Part shown: piece by piece, positions 1 through 7,532 of the stretch
Numbering within the stretch: the first letter of the stretch is position 1
Layout of the letters: the number at the start of each line of letters is the position of its first letter
Source: CAYSFW01 sp964620675
GTDB lineage: Bacteria; Pseudomonadota; Gammaproteobacteria; UWMA-0217
Length of the DNA stretch: 14,848 bases
NCBI GenBank assembly: GCA_964620675.1
Contig: CAZUJU010000060.1
Span: 1 to 14,848 of the forward strand
Direction: 5' to 3'
Notes under the pieces: generated by a model
Seen by the model: only the letters and a program-made list of their open reading frames with translations
What the model was told of the DNA's origin: nothing
Database searches by the model: none
Translations under genes and position numbers: made by a program

Positions 1-55
1 CGCGTATACAGCACGTTACGTAACCAAACGAGCGGTCAACCGAGGAATCTAGGGT
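1..55. repeat. Right end of an upstream copy of the 240-bp element (55-bp direct repeat, copy 1)
   Basis: Bases 1-55 are identical to bases 242-296, giving a direct repeat with a period of 241 bp. Its last 19 bases (37-55) are one terminal inverted repeat of the element annotated at 57-296. This is therefore the tail of a second copy that begins before the window. Bases 37-55 and 57-75 form a perfect 19-bp palindrome with a one-base spacer (C56) at the junction between the two copies. How many more copies lie to the left cannot be seen. Confidence 0.85.
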
Positions 56-56
56 C

Positions 57-296
57 ACCCTAGATTCCTCGGTTGGACGTGCCCGAGTGTGCGGTATTCG
101 GGGTGCAGGGTAAGGCGCAACGACGCGCAATGGTTGTTCCATTCCAAGGCGTTGCAACGCAGCCATGCACCTCGAAGGCCGTACAATCGGGCACGTAGCG
201 CGTGCACCCGGAAGGTGAAGCCAAATTCACCACAGTTTTTCCGCGTATACAGCACGTTACGTAACCAAACGAGCGGTCAACCGAGGAATCTAGGGT
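57..296. mobile_element. MITE-like 240-bp element with perfect 19-bp terminal inverted repeats
   Basis: The element starts with ACCCTAGATTCCTCGGTTG (57-75) and ends with the exact reverse complement (278-296). It is too short for a transposase, and its only open frames are short and have no recognisable domain. Short length, perfect terminal inverted repeats and a head-to-tail partial second copy are typical of a non-autonomous miniature element. I could not identify a target-site duplication: the left neighbour is another copy, and the right flank is the end of pgi. The right end lies exactly on the pgi stop codon. A bidirectional terminator-like role for the palindromic junction is possible but inferred. 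A non-transposable tandem repeat is the main alternative. Confidence 0.6.
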
Positions 297-2002
297 TACA
301 CGTCACCGCCAGCCCTGAGCTGCTTGTAGTAATTGATGAGCCCGTTGGTGGAGGCATCATGGCTCGTCACTGGCGCGGCATTGGCGAGTTCGGGCAGGAT
401 CGCCTTTGCCAATGATTTGCCCAGTTCGACACCCCACTGATCGAAGGAATTGATATTCCAGATCACGCCCTGGACGAAGATCTTGTGCTCGTACATCGCG
501 ATCAGCGCGCCGAGCGTGCGCGGTGTCAGCTTGCGGAACAACACACTGTTGCTGGGCTGGTTGCCGCGAAACACCGTGTACGGCAGTCGCAACTGGATCG
601 TGGCCTCGTCGAGCCCGGCCGCACGCATCGCGTCAGCGGCCTCCGCCGCGGTGCGCCCGCGCATCAACGCCTCGGTCTGGGCGAAGAAGTTGGAGAGCAG
701 GATGCGGTGGTGCTCACCGATCGGGTTGTGCGATTCGATCGGTGCCAGGAAGTCGCAGGGAATCAGCCGCGTGCCCTGGTGAATCAACTGGTAGAACGCA
801 TGCTGGCCGTTGGTGCCGGGCTGGCCCCAGATCACCGGGCCGGTATGGTAATCCACGGCGCGCCCCTGGCGATCGACCGATTTGCCGTTGCTCTCCATAT
901 CGCCCTGCTGGAAGTAATCCGAAAAGCGCCAGAGGTACTGGTCGTAAGCCAGGATCGCATGACTTTCGGCGCCGAGAAAATTCACATACCACACCCCGAG
1001 CAACGCCAGCAGCACGGGCAGGTTGTCCGCGAACGGTGCCTCTCGGAAATGAATGTCCATCGCATGCGCCCCGTCAAGCAGGGCCTCGAAGTGTTCCATG
1101 CCGACGTAGAGCGCGATCGGCAATCCGATTGCCGACCACAGCGAATAGCGCCCGCCGACCCAATCCCAGAACTCGAACATGTTGTCGGTATCGATGCCGA
1201 ATGCGGCGACCGCCTCGGCGTTGGTCGACACCGCAACAAAGTGCCGCGCGATGTCCGGCACGGTACCGCCATGGGCGAGAAACCAGTCGCGCGCGGTGTG
1301 GGCGTTGGTCAGGGTCTCCTGGGTGGTGAAGGTCTTCGAGGCGACGATGAACAGCGTGGTTTCCGGTTGGACCCGGCGCAGGGTTTCCGCGATTTGGGTG
1401 CCGTCGACGTTGGAAACGAAGTGGATGTTCAAATCCCGGTGCTTGTATGGACGCAATGCCTCACACACCATCGCCGGCCCCAGATCGGAGCCGCCGATGC
1501 CGATATTGACGATATCCGTGATCCGTTCACCCCTCATCCCGCACCAGGTGCCCGCGCGGACGCGCTCGGTGAAATCCCGCATATGCGCCAACACCGCGCG
1601 GACCGCGGGCATCACATCCACGCTATCGACCCACACCGGTTGCGCGGAACGATTGCGCAGCGCCACATGCAGCACGGCGCGCGTCTCGGTGTGGTTGATC
1701 GCCGCGCCGTTGAACATCCGCTCGCGCCACAACGCCAGATCCGACGCCTCCGCCAGCTTAAGGAGATACCCGAGGGTGTCCGCGGTGATACGGTTTTTCG
1801 AGAAATCCAGCAGAATATCCTCGAACCGACGCGAAAAACGGGTAAATCGCGCGGGATCCTCAGCAAACAACTCGCGCATGTGGCGCTTGCGCAGGCCCGC
1901 CACGTGCCGCTCAAGCGTGTGCCAGGCGCTGGTCTGATTAGGCGGCAAGCGGGTTTCGGTGCGCGCTTGGCCGGCACCCGACGGCTCATTGTTATGGCTC
2001 AC
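296..2002 (-). CDS. pgi: Glucose-6-phosphate isomerase
   Basis: Cytoplasmic enzyme interconverting glucose 6-phosphate and fructose 6-phosphate in glycolysis, gluconeogenesis and the pentose phosphate cycle. The family signature around the sugar-phosphate site is clear: VGGRYSLWSAIG with G283, G284 and R285. The second signature, SFDQWGVELGK, places the catalytic lysine at K529. The MESNGKS and GTNGQHAFYQLIHQGT blocks carry the expected Glu and His. I chose the GTG at 2002 (568 aa; E. coli Pgi is 549) because GGGAG stands nine bases upstream and the alignable part (NQTSAWHTLERH) begins soon after. In-frame ATGs at 2047 (583 aa) and 2110 (604 aa) are alternatives with poorer ribosome sites. 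The gene is divergent from ppc. Its TAA stop shares its last base with the terminal repeat of the adjacent MITE-like element. Identity is secure; the start is moderately so. Confidence 0.96.
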   Translation of the reverse strand: MSHNNEPSGAGQARTETRLPPNQTSAWHTLERHVAGLRKRHMRELFAEDPARFTRFSRRFEDILLDFSKNRITADTLGYLLKLAEASDLALWRERMFNGAAINHTETRAVLHVALRNRSAQPVWVDSVDVMPAVRAVLAHMRDFTERVRAGTWCGMRGERITDIVNIGIGGSDLGPAMVCEALRPYKHRDLNIHFVSNVDGTQIAETLRRVQPETTLFIVASKTFTTQETLTNAHTARDWFLAHGGTVPDIARHFVAVSTNAEAVAAFGIDTDNMFEFWDWVGGRYSLWSAIGLPIALYVGMEHFEALLDGAHAMDIHFREAPFADNLPVLLALLGVWYVNFLGAESHAILAYDQYLWRFSDYFQQGDMESNGKSVDRQGRAVDYHTGPVIWGQPGTNGQHAFYQLIHQGTRLIPCDFLAPIESHNPIGEHHRILLSNFFAQTEALMRGRTAAEAADAMRAAGLDEATIQLRLPYTVFRGNQPSNSVLFRKLTPRTLGALIAMYEHKIFVQGVIWNINSFDQWGVELGKSLAKAILPELANAAPVTSHDASTNGLINYYKQLRAGGDV

Positions 2003-2113
2003 GACAGAAAGCTCCCGGAAACGATCTAGCTGCGACAGGCCTCGCATTTTGCCTGAAACCGCCAGGTTTCGCCTCACCCGACCCCAGTACCACCCGCGAA
2101 CACGCGGCAATCG

Positions 2114-2142
2114 TCAATCCTTGTGTCGCAAGTGGCTATAAT
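2114..2142 (+). promoter_or_regulatory. Probable sigma-70 promoter of ppc
   Basis: A perfect TATAAT hexamer lies at 2137-2142, striking in this GC-rich DNA, and is followed by G. The -35 region is weak: TCAATC at 17-bp spacing (2114-2119). A start site near 2149 would give a leader of about 25 bases before the ppc ATG, which has AAGAGG eight bases upstream. On the opposite strand TTGACG (2117-2112) could be the -35 of a divergent pgi promoter, but its -10 is not convincing. Confidence 0.6.
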
Positions 2143-2174
2143 GCGCGGTCACCACCGCTCAAGAGGCCCCGGGC

Positions 2175-5012
2175 ATGAACGACACCGCAACGACATCGGT
2201 CATCCAGCTCTCCGACCTCGACGACAAAGTTCTGCGCTCATTCGTCAAGCTGCTTGGGAGCATGCTCGGCAATGTCATCAAGAATCACGCCGGGATCGAA
2301 GTGTTCGATACCGTCGAAACCCTGCGCAAAGGCTTTATTGCGCTACAAAAACGCCGTGACGAACAACTCCGCCAGGACCTGATGAACCTGATCGCGGGCC
2401 TCGATTCGCTGACCCTGGAGCAGGTCATCCGCGCCTTCAGCCTGTATTTCAGCCTGGTCAACATCACCGAGGAAGAGTCCGCGTTTCACTGGCGTAATCG
2501 CCTACTCAACGCCGGCGGAACGCTTTGGCACGGATCATTCACCGAGACCCTGCGCGAGTTCCGCAACGCCGGCGTTACCCTGGATCAGACCAATCAACTG
2601 CTGGCCCAGCTGCGTTACACCCCGGTCTTCACCGCGCATCCGACCGAGGCCCGGCGACGTGCGGTGATGGAGGCGCTGCGCCGAATCTTCCTGTCGACCG
2701 AGCAGCTGCGGGTGCAACGTCTCGGCAAGGACCGCAAACGCCTGCTCCTGCGCAACCTTGAGCGTGACATCACAATCCTGTGGCAGACCAACGAAATCCG
2801 CGACAAGAAACCCTCAGTGCTCGACGAGGTGCGCAACGGACTCTACTACTTCCGCGAAAGCTTGTTCGACGCAGTGCCACAGACCTACCGTCTGTTCGAA
2901 CGCGCGATGACCCGCATCTACGGCATCGAAGCCCGCCGCTCCGGACAGATCAACCTGCCGAGCTTCATTCGCTTCGGCTCGTGGATCGGCGGCGACCGCG
3001 ACGGCAATCCCAACGTTAAGCCCGAGACCACCGTTCGCGCCGCGCGTGAACAGATGCGCACGGTGCTTTACGAGTATCTCGGTCGGGTCAAACAACTGAG
3101 CGTAGTGCTGACGCACTCCTCGCTGTTCTGCCCGATCTCGCCGGCCATGCTCGACGCGTTGAAACACGACGAATGGCTCGCCGCAACCGTATTTCGCGAA
3201 AACCGCGATCGCTTCAACACCGAACCCTATCGGCGCAAGCTCTATTTCATGGCGCACCGGATCGAACAAACGCTCAAAACCGTCGAGGCCAGAATCTACA
3301 CCGGTCACCCGCTGCCGATGCCGGAAGACGCCTACGCCGACGCCAACGCATTGCTCGCCGACCTGACCGCGATCCGCGAATCGCTGATCGGCCACGGCGA
3401 CCGCATCGTCGCCAACGGCGAGTTGATCGACCTGCTCCGGCAGGTCGAAAGCTTCGGCTTCCACCTGATGGAACTGGATATCCGCCAGGAATCAACCGTC
3501 CATACCCAGACCGTCGCGGAAATTATGCGAGGCCTCGACGAAGGCATCGACTATCTCGCGCTGGACGAAGACGCGCGGGTCGCGCGCCTGAGCGATCTCA
3601 TCGCCCGGCGCGACCTGCTGATTCCGAATGTCCCGCTCACCCCGATGGCCGCAGAGACGATCGAAACGCTACGCGCGATGGCAACCCTGCGCGAGGAAAT
3701 CGGCCCCGAGATCTTCGGCTCCTACGTCATCTCGATGACGCACCAGGCCAGCCACATTCTGGAAGTTCTGCTGCTCGGACGGATCACCGGACTTTCGGGC
3801 TATGACGGCGATCAGGCTTTTTGCCATGTGGTCGTCTCGCCGTTGTTCGAGACCATCGAAGACCTCAAGCACGTTCAAGGCGTGCTCACCGGGCTGCTCG
3901 AAAACCCAGTTTATACCGCAATGCTGCGCGCCTCCGGCAATCTGCAGGAAGTCATGCTCGGCTACTCGGATTCGGCCAAGGATGGCGGCATCCTCGCCTC
4001 GGCCTGGAACCTCTACCACGCCCAACGCGAGGTGCTTGACATCACCACCGCGCATGACGTCGGTTGCCGCTTGTTTCATGGCCGCGGCGGCACGGTTGGG
4101 CGCGGCGGCGGCCCCACCCACGAAGCCATTCTGGCGCAACCACCCGGCACGGTGACCGGCCAGATCAAGTTTACCGAGCAGGGCGAAGTGCTGGCGTATC
4201 GCTACAGCAACGTCGAAACCGCCGTTTACGAATTGACGATGGGAATTTCCGGCCTGTTGAAGGCCAGTTGCACACGACTCCATCTGAATCGTGAAGACCG
4301 CCCCGAGCACCTCGCGGTGATGGACCACCTCGCTTCCTTCGGCGAGGACGCCTACCGCGAACTCACCGACCGCACCCCGAATTTTCTGGATTACTTCTAC
4401 GAAATCACGCCGGTACAGGAGATCGGCCAACTCAATATCGGTTCACGGCCCTCCCACCGCAAGCAGGCCGATCGCTCGAAATCCTCGATCCGCGCGATTC
4501 CCTGGGTCTTCGGTTGGGCTCAGGCGCGCCATACCTTGCCGGCGTGGTACGGAATCGGCAGCGCACTGGAGCGCTTGCGTGGCAACGACCCGATGCGCAT
4601 CGTGCGGCTGCAGCGGATGTATCAGGAATGGCCGTTCTTCAGGAATCTGCTCAGCAACGCCCAGATGGCGCTCGCCAAGGCCAACATGGACATCGCCGCC
4701 CAGTATGTGGCACTCGCTCCCGATCCCGATCAGGCCTACCCGATCTTCGAGACCATCCGAAGCGAGTACCAACGCACGATTAAACAGGTACTCGAAGTGA
4801 CCAACAGCAAGCACCTGCTCTCGGAAAATCCGATGCTGGCGCAATCAATGGCGCGGCGCGATCCCTACATCAGCCCGCTCAACCACATCCAGATCATCCT
4901 GATCAAACGCCACCGCGATGACACCCTCGACGAAGCCGCCCATCAGCGCTGGTTGATGCCGTTGTTGCGCTCGATCAACGCGATCTCGAGCGGGATGCGC
5001 AACACCGGTTAA
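2175..5012 (+). CDS. ppc: Phosphoenolpyruvate carboxylase
   Basis: Carboxylates phosphoenolpyruvate with bicarbonate to oxaloacetate, the main anaplerotic entry to the TCA cycle; in autotrophs it also contributes to CO2 assimilation. All hallmarks are present in order: FTAHPTEARRR with catalytic His155, GSWIGGDRDGNPN (268-280), GYSDSAKDGG (596-605) and the glycine-rich loop FHGRGGTVGRGGG (634-646). R637 and R643 correspond to E. coli Arg581 and Arg587. A further block reads NIGSRPSHRK, and the C-terminus ends GMRNTG. The equivalents of two aspartate-inhibition ligands in the E. coli enzyme, R643 and N943, are kept, so allosteric inhibition by aspartate is plausible. At 945 aa it is longer than E. 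coli Ppc (883), through a longer N-terminus and internal insertions. The start is supported by AAGAGG eight bases upstream. It is divergent from pgi and convergent with the PilZ-stator operon. Confidence 0.98.
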   Translation: MNDTATTSVIQLSDLDDKVLRSFVKLLGSMLGNVIKNHAGIEVFDTVETLRKGFIALQKRRDEQLRQDLMNLIAGLDSLTLEQVIRAFSLYFSLVNITEEESAFHWRNRLLNAGGTLWHGSFTETLREFRNAGVTLDQTNQLLAQLRYTPVFTAHPTEARRRAVMEALRRIFLSTEQLRVQRLGKDRKRLLLRNLERDITILWQTNEIRDKKPSVLDEVRNGLYYFRESLFDAVPQTYRLFERAMTRIYGIEARRSGQINLPSFIRFGSWIGGDRDGNPNVKPETTVRAAREQMRTVLYEYLGRVKQLSVVLTHSSLFCPISPAMLDALKHDEWLAATVFRENRDRFNTEPYRRKLYFMAHRIEQTLKTVEARIYTGHPLPMPEDAYADANALLADLTAIRESLIGHGDRIVANGELIDLLRQVESFGFHLMELDIRQESTVHTQTVAEIMRGLDEGIDYLALDEDARVARLSDLIARRDLLIPNVPLTPMAAETIETLRAMATLREEIGPEIFGSYVISMTHQASHILEVLLLGRITGLSGYDGDQAFCHVVVSPLFETIEDLKHVQGVLTGLLENPVYTAMLRASGNLQEVMLGYSDSAKDGGILASAWNLYHAQREVLDITTAHDVGCRLFHGRGGTVGRGGGPTHEAILAQPPGTVTGQIKFTEQGEVLAYRYSNVETAVYELTMGISGLLKASCTRLHLNREDRPEHLAVMDHLASFGEDAYRELTDRTPNFLDYFYEITPVQEIGQLNIGSRPSHRKQADRSKSSIRAIPWVFGWAQARHTLPAWYGIGSALERLRGNDPMRIVRLQRMYQEWPFFRNLLSNAQMALAKANMDIAAQYVALAPDPDQAYPIFETIRSEYQRTIKQVLEVTNSKHLLSENPMLAQSMARRDPYISPLNHIQIILIKRHRDDTLDEAAHQRWLMPLLRSINAISSGMRNTG

Positions 5013-5020
5013 CAACCGAT

Positions 5021-5044
5021 TTCGCGGATGGCGCGCACCGCGAA
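5021..5044. terminator. Possible hairpin between convergent ppc and PilZ genes
   Basis: TTCGCGG (5021-5027) pairs with CCGCGAA (5038-5044) across a 10-base loop, nine bases after the ppc stop. A weaker CTCGG/CCGAG pairing follows at 5052-5076. No T-run follows on either strand, so factor-independent termination is not certain. Confidence 0.35.
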
Positions 5045-5082
5045 CCACGCACTCGGAGCGCGCGCGGCACCCCGAGGGTCGC

Positions 5083-5676
5083 TCACGCAATGATGCCCGC
5101 ATTGCGCGCCATCAAATCAGTCAACTGCCGCTGGTGAACATGGCGCGCGATCGCCTCGCGGTCCTCTTCATGCAGATGGGTGAACTGCACCGAGATCAGC
5201 CAACGCTCGGCGCCCTTGGCGGTACTCGACGCCTGACGCTCCGCGCGTACCACCTTGGCGTAGGCATATACCACCGAGTAGGAGGGAAACAGCAACAACA
5301 TCACCTCCAGCAGATTGCCGCGATGCACCGGGCGCGGCGTAGTAAAGCGCATTCCAGACGCGCTCAGGTTGATCGTGTGCGAGGGCGCCCGCGTGCGCAG
5401 GTTGTTCGCATGCACCAAACGGAACGCGAGGGTGTTGATCTGACGCTCCATCAGGTCGAGGTAGTCGGCTACCTCAGGATAATCCTCGCGCACCCGCTGC
5501 AAGGTCGGCAGGTGTTTTTCACGTTCGGCCGCGATGTCGTTCATCAATCCATGCTGATGGCGGCGACGCTCGTAGATCACGTCGGCCTGACTGACTTCCT
5601 CTGGACTCAACTCCTTGACGGTCAATGCGACATAGTCGTCGATCCGGTAGTAACCGCGGCGATTGGACTCGCTCAT
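5083..5676 (-). CDS. PilZ-domain protein, last gene of the stator operon
   Basis: A 197-aa soluble protein with the two sequence hallmarks of a PilZ c-di-GMP receptor. RxxxR is R7-G-Y-Y-R11 within RRGYYRIDD near the N-terminus. A D/NxSxxG-type motif is N103-L-S-A-S-G108, followed by beta-strand-like sequence to about residue 168. The two motifs are usually 20-30 residues apart; here about 90 residues separate them. That insert (about 20-98) is rich in charged residues and Leu, and probably helical. No signal peptide or membrane segment is visible. Its ATG overlaps the upstream motB stop as ATGA, implying translational coupling. By analogy with YcgR, which brakes motors through the stator and rotor when c-di-GMP is high, it may tune the co-encoded stator. 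The role is inferred; the PilZ assignment is fairly secure. Confidence 0.8.
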   Translation of the reverse strand: MSESNRRGYYRIDDYVALTVKELSPEEVSQADVIYERRRHQHGLMNDIAAEREKHLPTLQRVREDYPEVADYLDLMERQINTLAFRLVHANNLRTRAPSHTINLSASGMRFTTPRPVHRGNLLEVMLLLFPSYSVVYAYAKVVRAERQASSTAKGAERWLISVQFTHLHEEDREAIARHVHQRQLTDLMARNAGIIA

Positions 5677-6584
5677 GGACGATCCCCTTCGGTGTTGGCT
5701 GGTAGATTCGAGCCGGGTTTGGCCGACTCATTCAACGCGATATTGATTTCGACCCGCCGATTGCGACCGCGTTGCTCGGCGTCGCTGTTCTGCACCAGCG
5801 GCGCGGTATCTGCGTGCGCCCGGATCTCGACCCGTTGCGGCTCACTCAAACCGGACTGGGTCAGATGGTGGACGACACTCGCGGCGCGCGCGGCCGAAAG
5901 CACCCAATTCGACGGGTATTGCAGATTTTGAATCGGCACATCGTCGGTGTGCCCTTCGACCAGGATGCGGCCCTCGATCTGATTCAGCGCCCGGGACATT
6001 TCCAGCAGCACCGGCAAAAAGGCGGCGTGGAGATCCGCGCTACCGGACGGAAACGAACCTTGTTCGTTGATTCTGATCATGATGCCTTCGTCGTTGACCA
6101 CAACATCCACCCAGCCTTTGCTGATCGAGTCATGAATCGCCGCGACCAGGGATTCAACCGCTTGGCGCGTCCGTCCCGAGATCGGCGCCAGGTATCTGAG
6201 GTGGTTGCCCAACGCCGCCGGAACTTCAGGAATCGATTTGGGCTCGACCACCACCGTTTTCACGACCGCTCCTTCCTGATCGGCCAGCACCGGCTCTTCG
6301 AGTGGCGTCTCCGGATGCACCTCGATCACCGCAGCCTCGGGCGCTGCGAGCGCAACGGTACTCAGCGCCGCATCGTGTGGCGGCAGCTGGATTTTCGCCG
6401 GCGCGCCAAACGCGTCGCGCATCGCGCCCGCCGCGCCGTGATACCGGTCCGTGTCAAACTCGGAGAACGACACCAGCAATACGAAAAAGCACAAGATCAA
6501 GGCCATCAGGTCGGCAAACGTGACGACCCATTTCGGGGCCCTACCGGCGTCGTTTCCCCAGTCCAGCGGATCACTGCTCAGCAT
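5673..6584 (-). CDS. motB: Flagellar stator B subunit, MotB/PomB family (OmpA-like C-terminus)
   Basis: Peptidoglycan-anchored half of the flagellar stator, 303 aa. A short cytoplasmic N-terminus leads into a single transmembrane helix (about 22-40; TFADLMALILCFFVLLVSFS) carrying the ion-binding aspartate D25. A plug-like amphipathic stretch (about 43-60) and a variable periplasmic linker follow. The OmpA/MotB peptidoglycan-binding domain (about 165-283) contains GHTDD (211-215) and RGRNRRVEI (272-280). The membrane helix, with its Cys in LCFFVLL and the following SFSE, resembles PomB of sodium-driven Vibrio motors more than E. coli MotB. Its ATG overlaps the motA stop by one base (TGATG), and its stop overlaps the PilZ start. 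It could be labelled pomB if sodium dependence were shown. Confidence 0.93.
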   Translation of the reverse strand: MLSSDPLDWGNDAGRAPKWVVTFADLMALILCFFVLLVSFSEFDTDRYHGAAGAMRDAFGAPAKIQLPPHDAALSTVALAAPEAAVIEVHPETPLEEPVLADQEGAVVKTVVVEPKSIPEVPAALGNHLRYLAPISGRTRQAVESLVAAIHDSISKGWVDVVVNDEGIMIRINEQGSFPSGSADLHAAFLPVLLEMSRALNQIEGRILVEGHTDDVPIQNLQYPSNWVLSAARAASVVHHLTQSGLSEPQRVEIRAHADTAPLVQNSDAEQRGRNRRVEINIALNESAKPGSNLPANTEGDRP

Positions 6585-7450
6585 CAGTGTGCCCCCCGCT
6601 TCGGGTGCGACTCGACCGGGATCTCGCGCTTCTCCTCAGGCAGAAAGGACGTCAACAGCTGTTGCAATACCCGCGGGTTGGTGCCGTCCTGAATCGATGC
6701 CACCGATTCCAGGATCAACATCTTGCGCAACCGCTCCTCGGCGCTGATTGATTTGAGCTTTTCCGCGATCGGATTCGCCACCGCGTAGGCGATCAAGGCG
6801 CCGTAAAGCGTGGTCAGCAAGGCGACCGCCATGCCGGGGCCGATCGCCTTGGGATCATTCAGGTTCAACAACATTTGCACCAGTCCGATCAGCGTGCCGA
6901 TCATGCCCATCGCCGGCGCCGCGTCCGCCATCGCCTTGAACAGCCGCACCCCATCACGGTGCCGTTCGAGTTCGATGTTGATGTCCTTGGCCAGTGTCTT
7001 ATGCACGACGTCCTTCGGGTAGCCGTCGATGCACAGGTCGACCCCACGACGCAGGAACGGATCGCGAATTTCAATCTTGTCGAGCGCGAGAATGCCTTGG
7101 CGGCGAACGATATTAGTGAGATGGGTTGCCTCGTCGATCAGCACCTGGGGATTGGTCGGCCGGTACGAAAATGCGCGCATCGCCTCGCGAAACGCCCCAA
7201 GAAATTGCTGCAACGGTACCTGAGTAAGCGTGACGAAAAACGTTCCCCCGATCACGATAACGAGTGCCGCGGAATCAACAAACTGAGCGAAACCACCACT
7301 CAGGTGGATGCCCCAGATCACGATGCCCACCGCCCCGATGACGCCGAATAGCGGCGCAAGGTCGATATGCACATGTTTAAAGCGATCTTTGATGCCCGGT
7401 CGCGGCTTGCCCGGTTCTGCCTGAACCCTTTCCCTGTCCTGAGTCTTCAT
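6584..7450 (-). CDS. motA: Flagellar stator A subunit, MotA/PomA family
   Basis: Inner-membrane ion-channel half of the stator, 288 aa, with the family's four membrane segments at roughly 31-50, 57-79, 177-196 and 203-226. A large cytoplasmic loop between the second and third segments carries the charged residues that touch the rotor protein FliG (RRQGILALDKIEIRDPF region). The signature AAPAMGMIGTLIGLVQML, then DPKAIGPGMAVALLTTLYG, closely matches my recollection of Vibrio PomA. Thr185 and Thr213 have the same 28-residue spacing as PomA Thr158 and Thr186, linked to sodium use. First gene of the motA-motB-PilZ operon. The ATG at 7450 has only a weak ribosome site (AGGA, 11 bases upstream). 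No chemotaxis or flagellar structural genes lie nearby. Confidence 0.94.
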   Translation of the reverse strand: MKTQDRERVQAEPGKPRPGIKDRFKHVHIDLAPLFGVIGAVGIVIWGIHLSGGFAQFVDSAALVIVIGGTFFVTLTQVPLQQFLGAFREAMRAFSYRPTNPQVLIDEATHLTNIVRRQGILALDKIEIRDPFLRRGVDLCIDGYPKDVVHKTLAKDINIELERHRDGVRLFKAMADAAPAMGMIGTLIGLVQMLLNLNDPKAIGPGMAVALLTTLYGALIAYAVANPIAEKLKSISAEERLRKMLILESVASIQDGTNPRVLQQLLTSFLPEEKREIPVESHPKRGAH

Positions 7451-7486
7451 CCGTGTGAGTGTCCTGAGTGATTTTTTTTCGGGAGT

Positions 7487-7502
7487 AGCGATTTCCGTGC
7501 CA
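7487..7502 (-). promoter_or_regulatory. Candidate sigma-54 promoter of the stator-PilZ operon
   Basis: Read on the minus strand, the sequence is TGGCACGGAAATCGCT. It matches the sigma-54 consensus TGGCAC-N5-TTGCW with a single mismatch (TCGCT), and the -24 GG and -12 GC are at exactly the required spacing. Transcription would start near 7477, giving a leader of about 26 bases to the motA ATG. Sigma-54 control of motility genes by FleQ/FlrA-type activators is well established in gammaproteobacteria, which makes the position credible. Confidence 0.6.
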
Positions 7503-7518
7503 CCCCGCCTTTCATACC

Positions 7519-7532
7519 CTGATCACGATCAA
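7519..7532. promoter_or_regulatory. FNR/CRP-type palindrome upstream of motA
   Basis: CTGATCACGATCAA matches the FNR/ANR consensus TTGAT-N4-ATCAA at nine of ten specified positions. It sits about 17 bp upstream of the sigma-54-like motif, centred near -48 from the inferred start. Whether any regulator binds is unknown; one such match can arise by chance. Confidence 0.3.

Noticed and set aside
55..255. 66-codon minus-strand frame within the 240-bp element
   Set aside because: Lies wholly within a repeat element, ends in its terminal repeat and has no ribosome site or recognisable motif.
1..296. CRISPR array suggested by the 55-bp repeat seen twice
   Set aside because: The spacing is 241 bp, the unit has terminal inverted repeats typical of a MITE, and no short regular repeat-spacer pattern exists.
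485..2029. 514-codon open frame on the plus strand opposite pgi
   Set aside because: It is a mirror frame of the GC-rich pgi gene. Its composition is Arg/His/Gln-rich with no family motif, while pgi matches its family from end to end.
2003..2110. N-terminal extension of pgi to ATG 2047 or 2110
   Set aside because: The extra residues do not resemble the family and have weak or no ribosome sites. The GTG at 2002 has GGGAG well placed. Kept as an alternative only.
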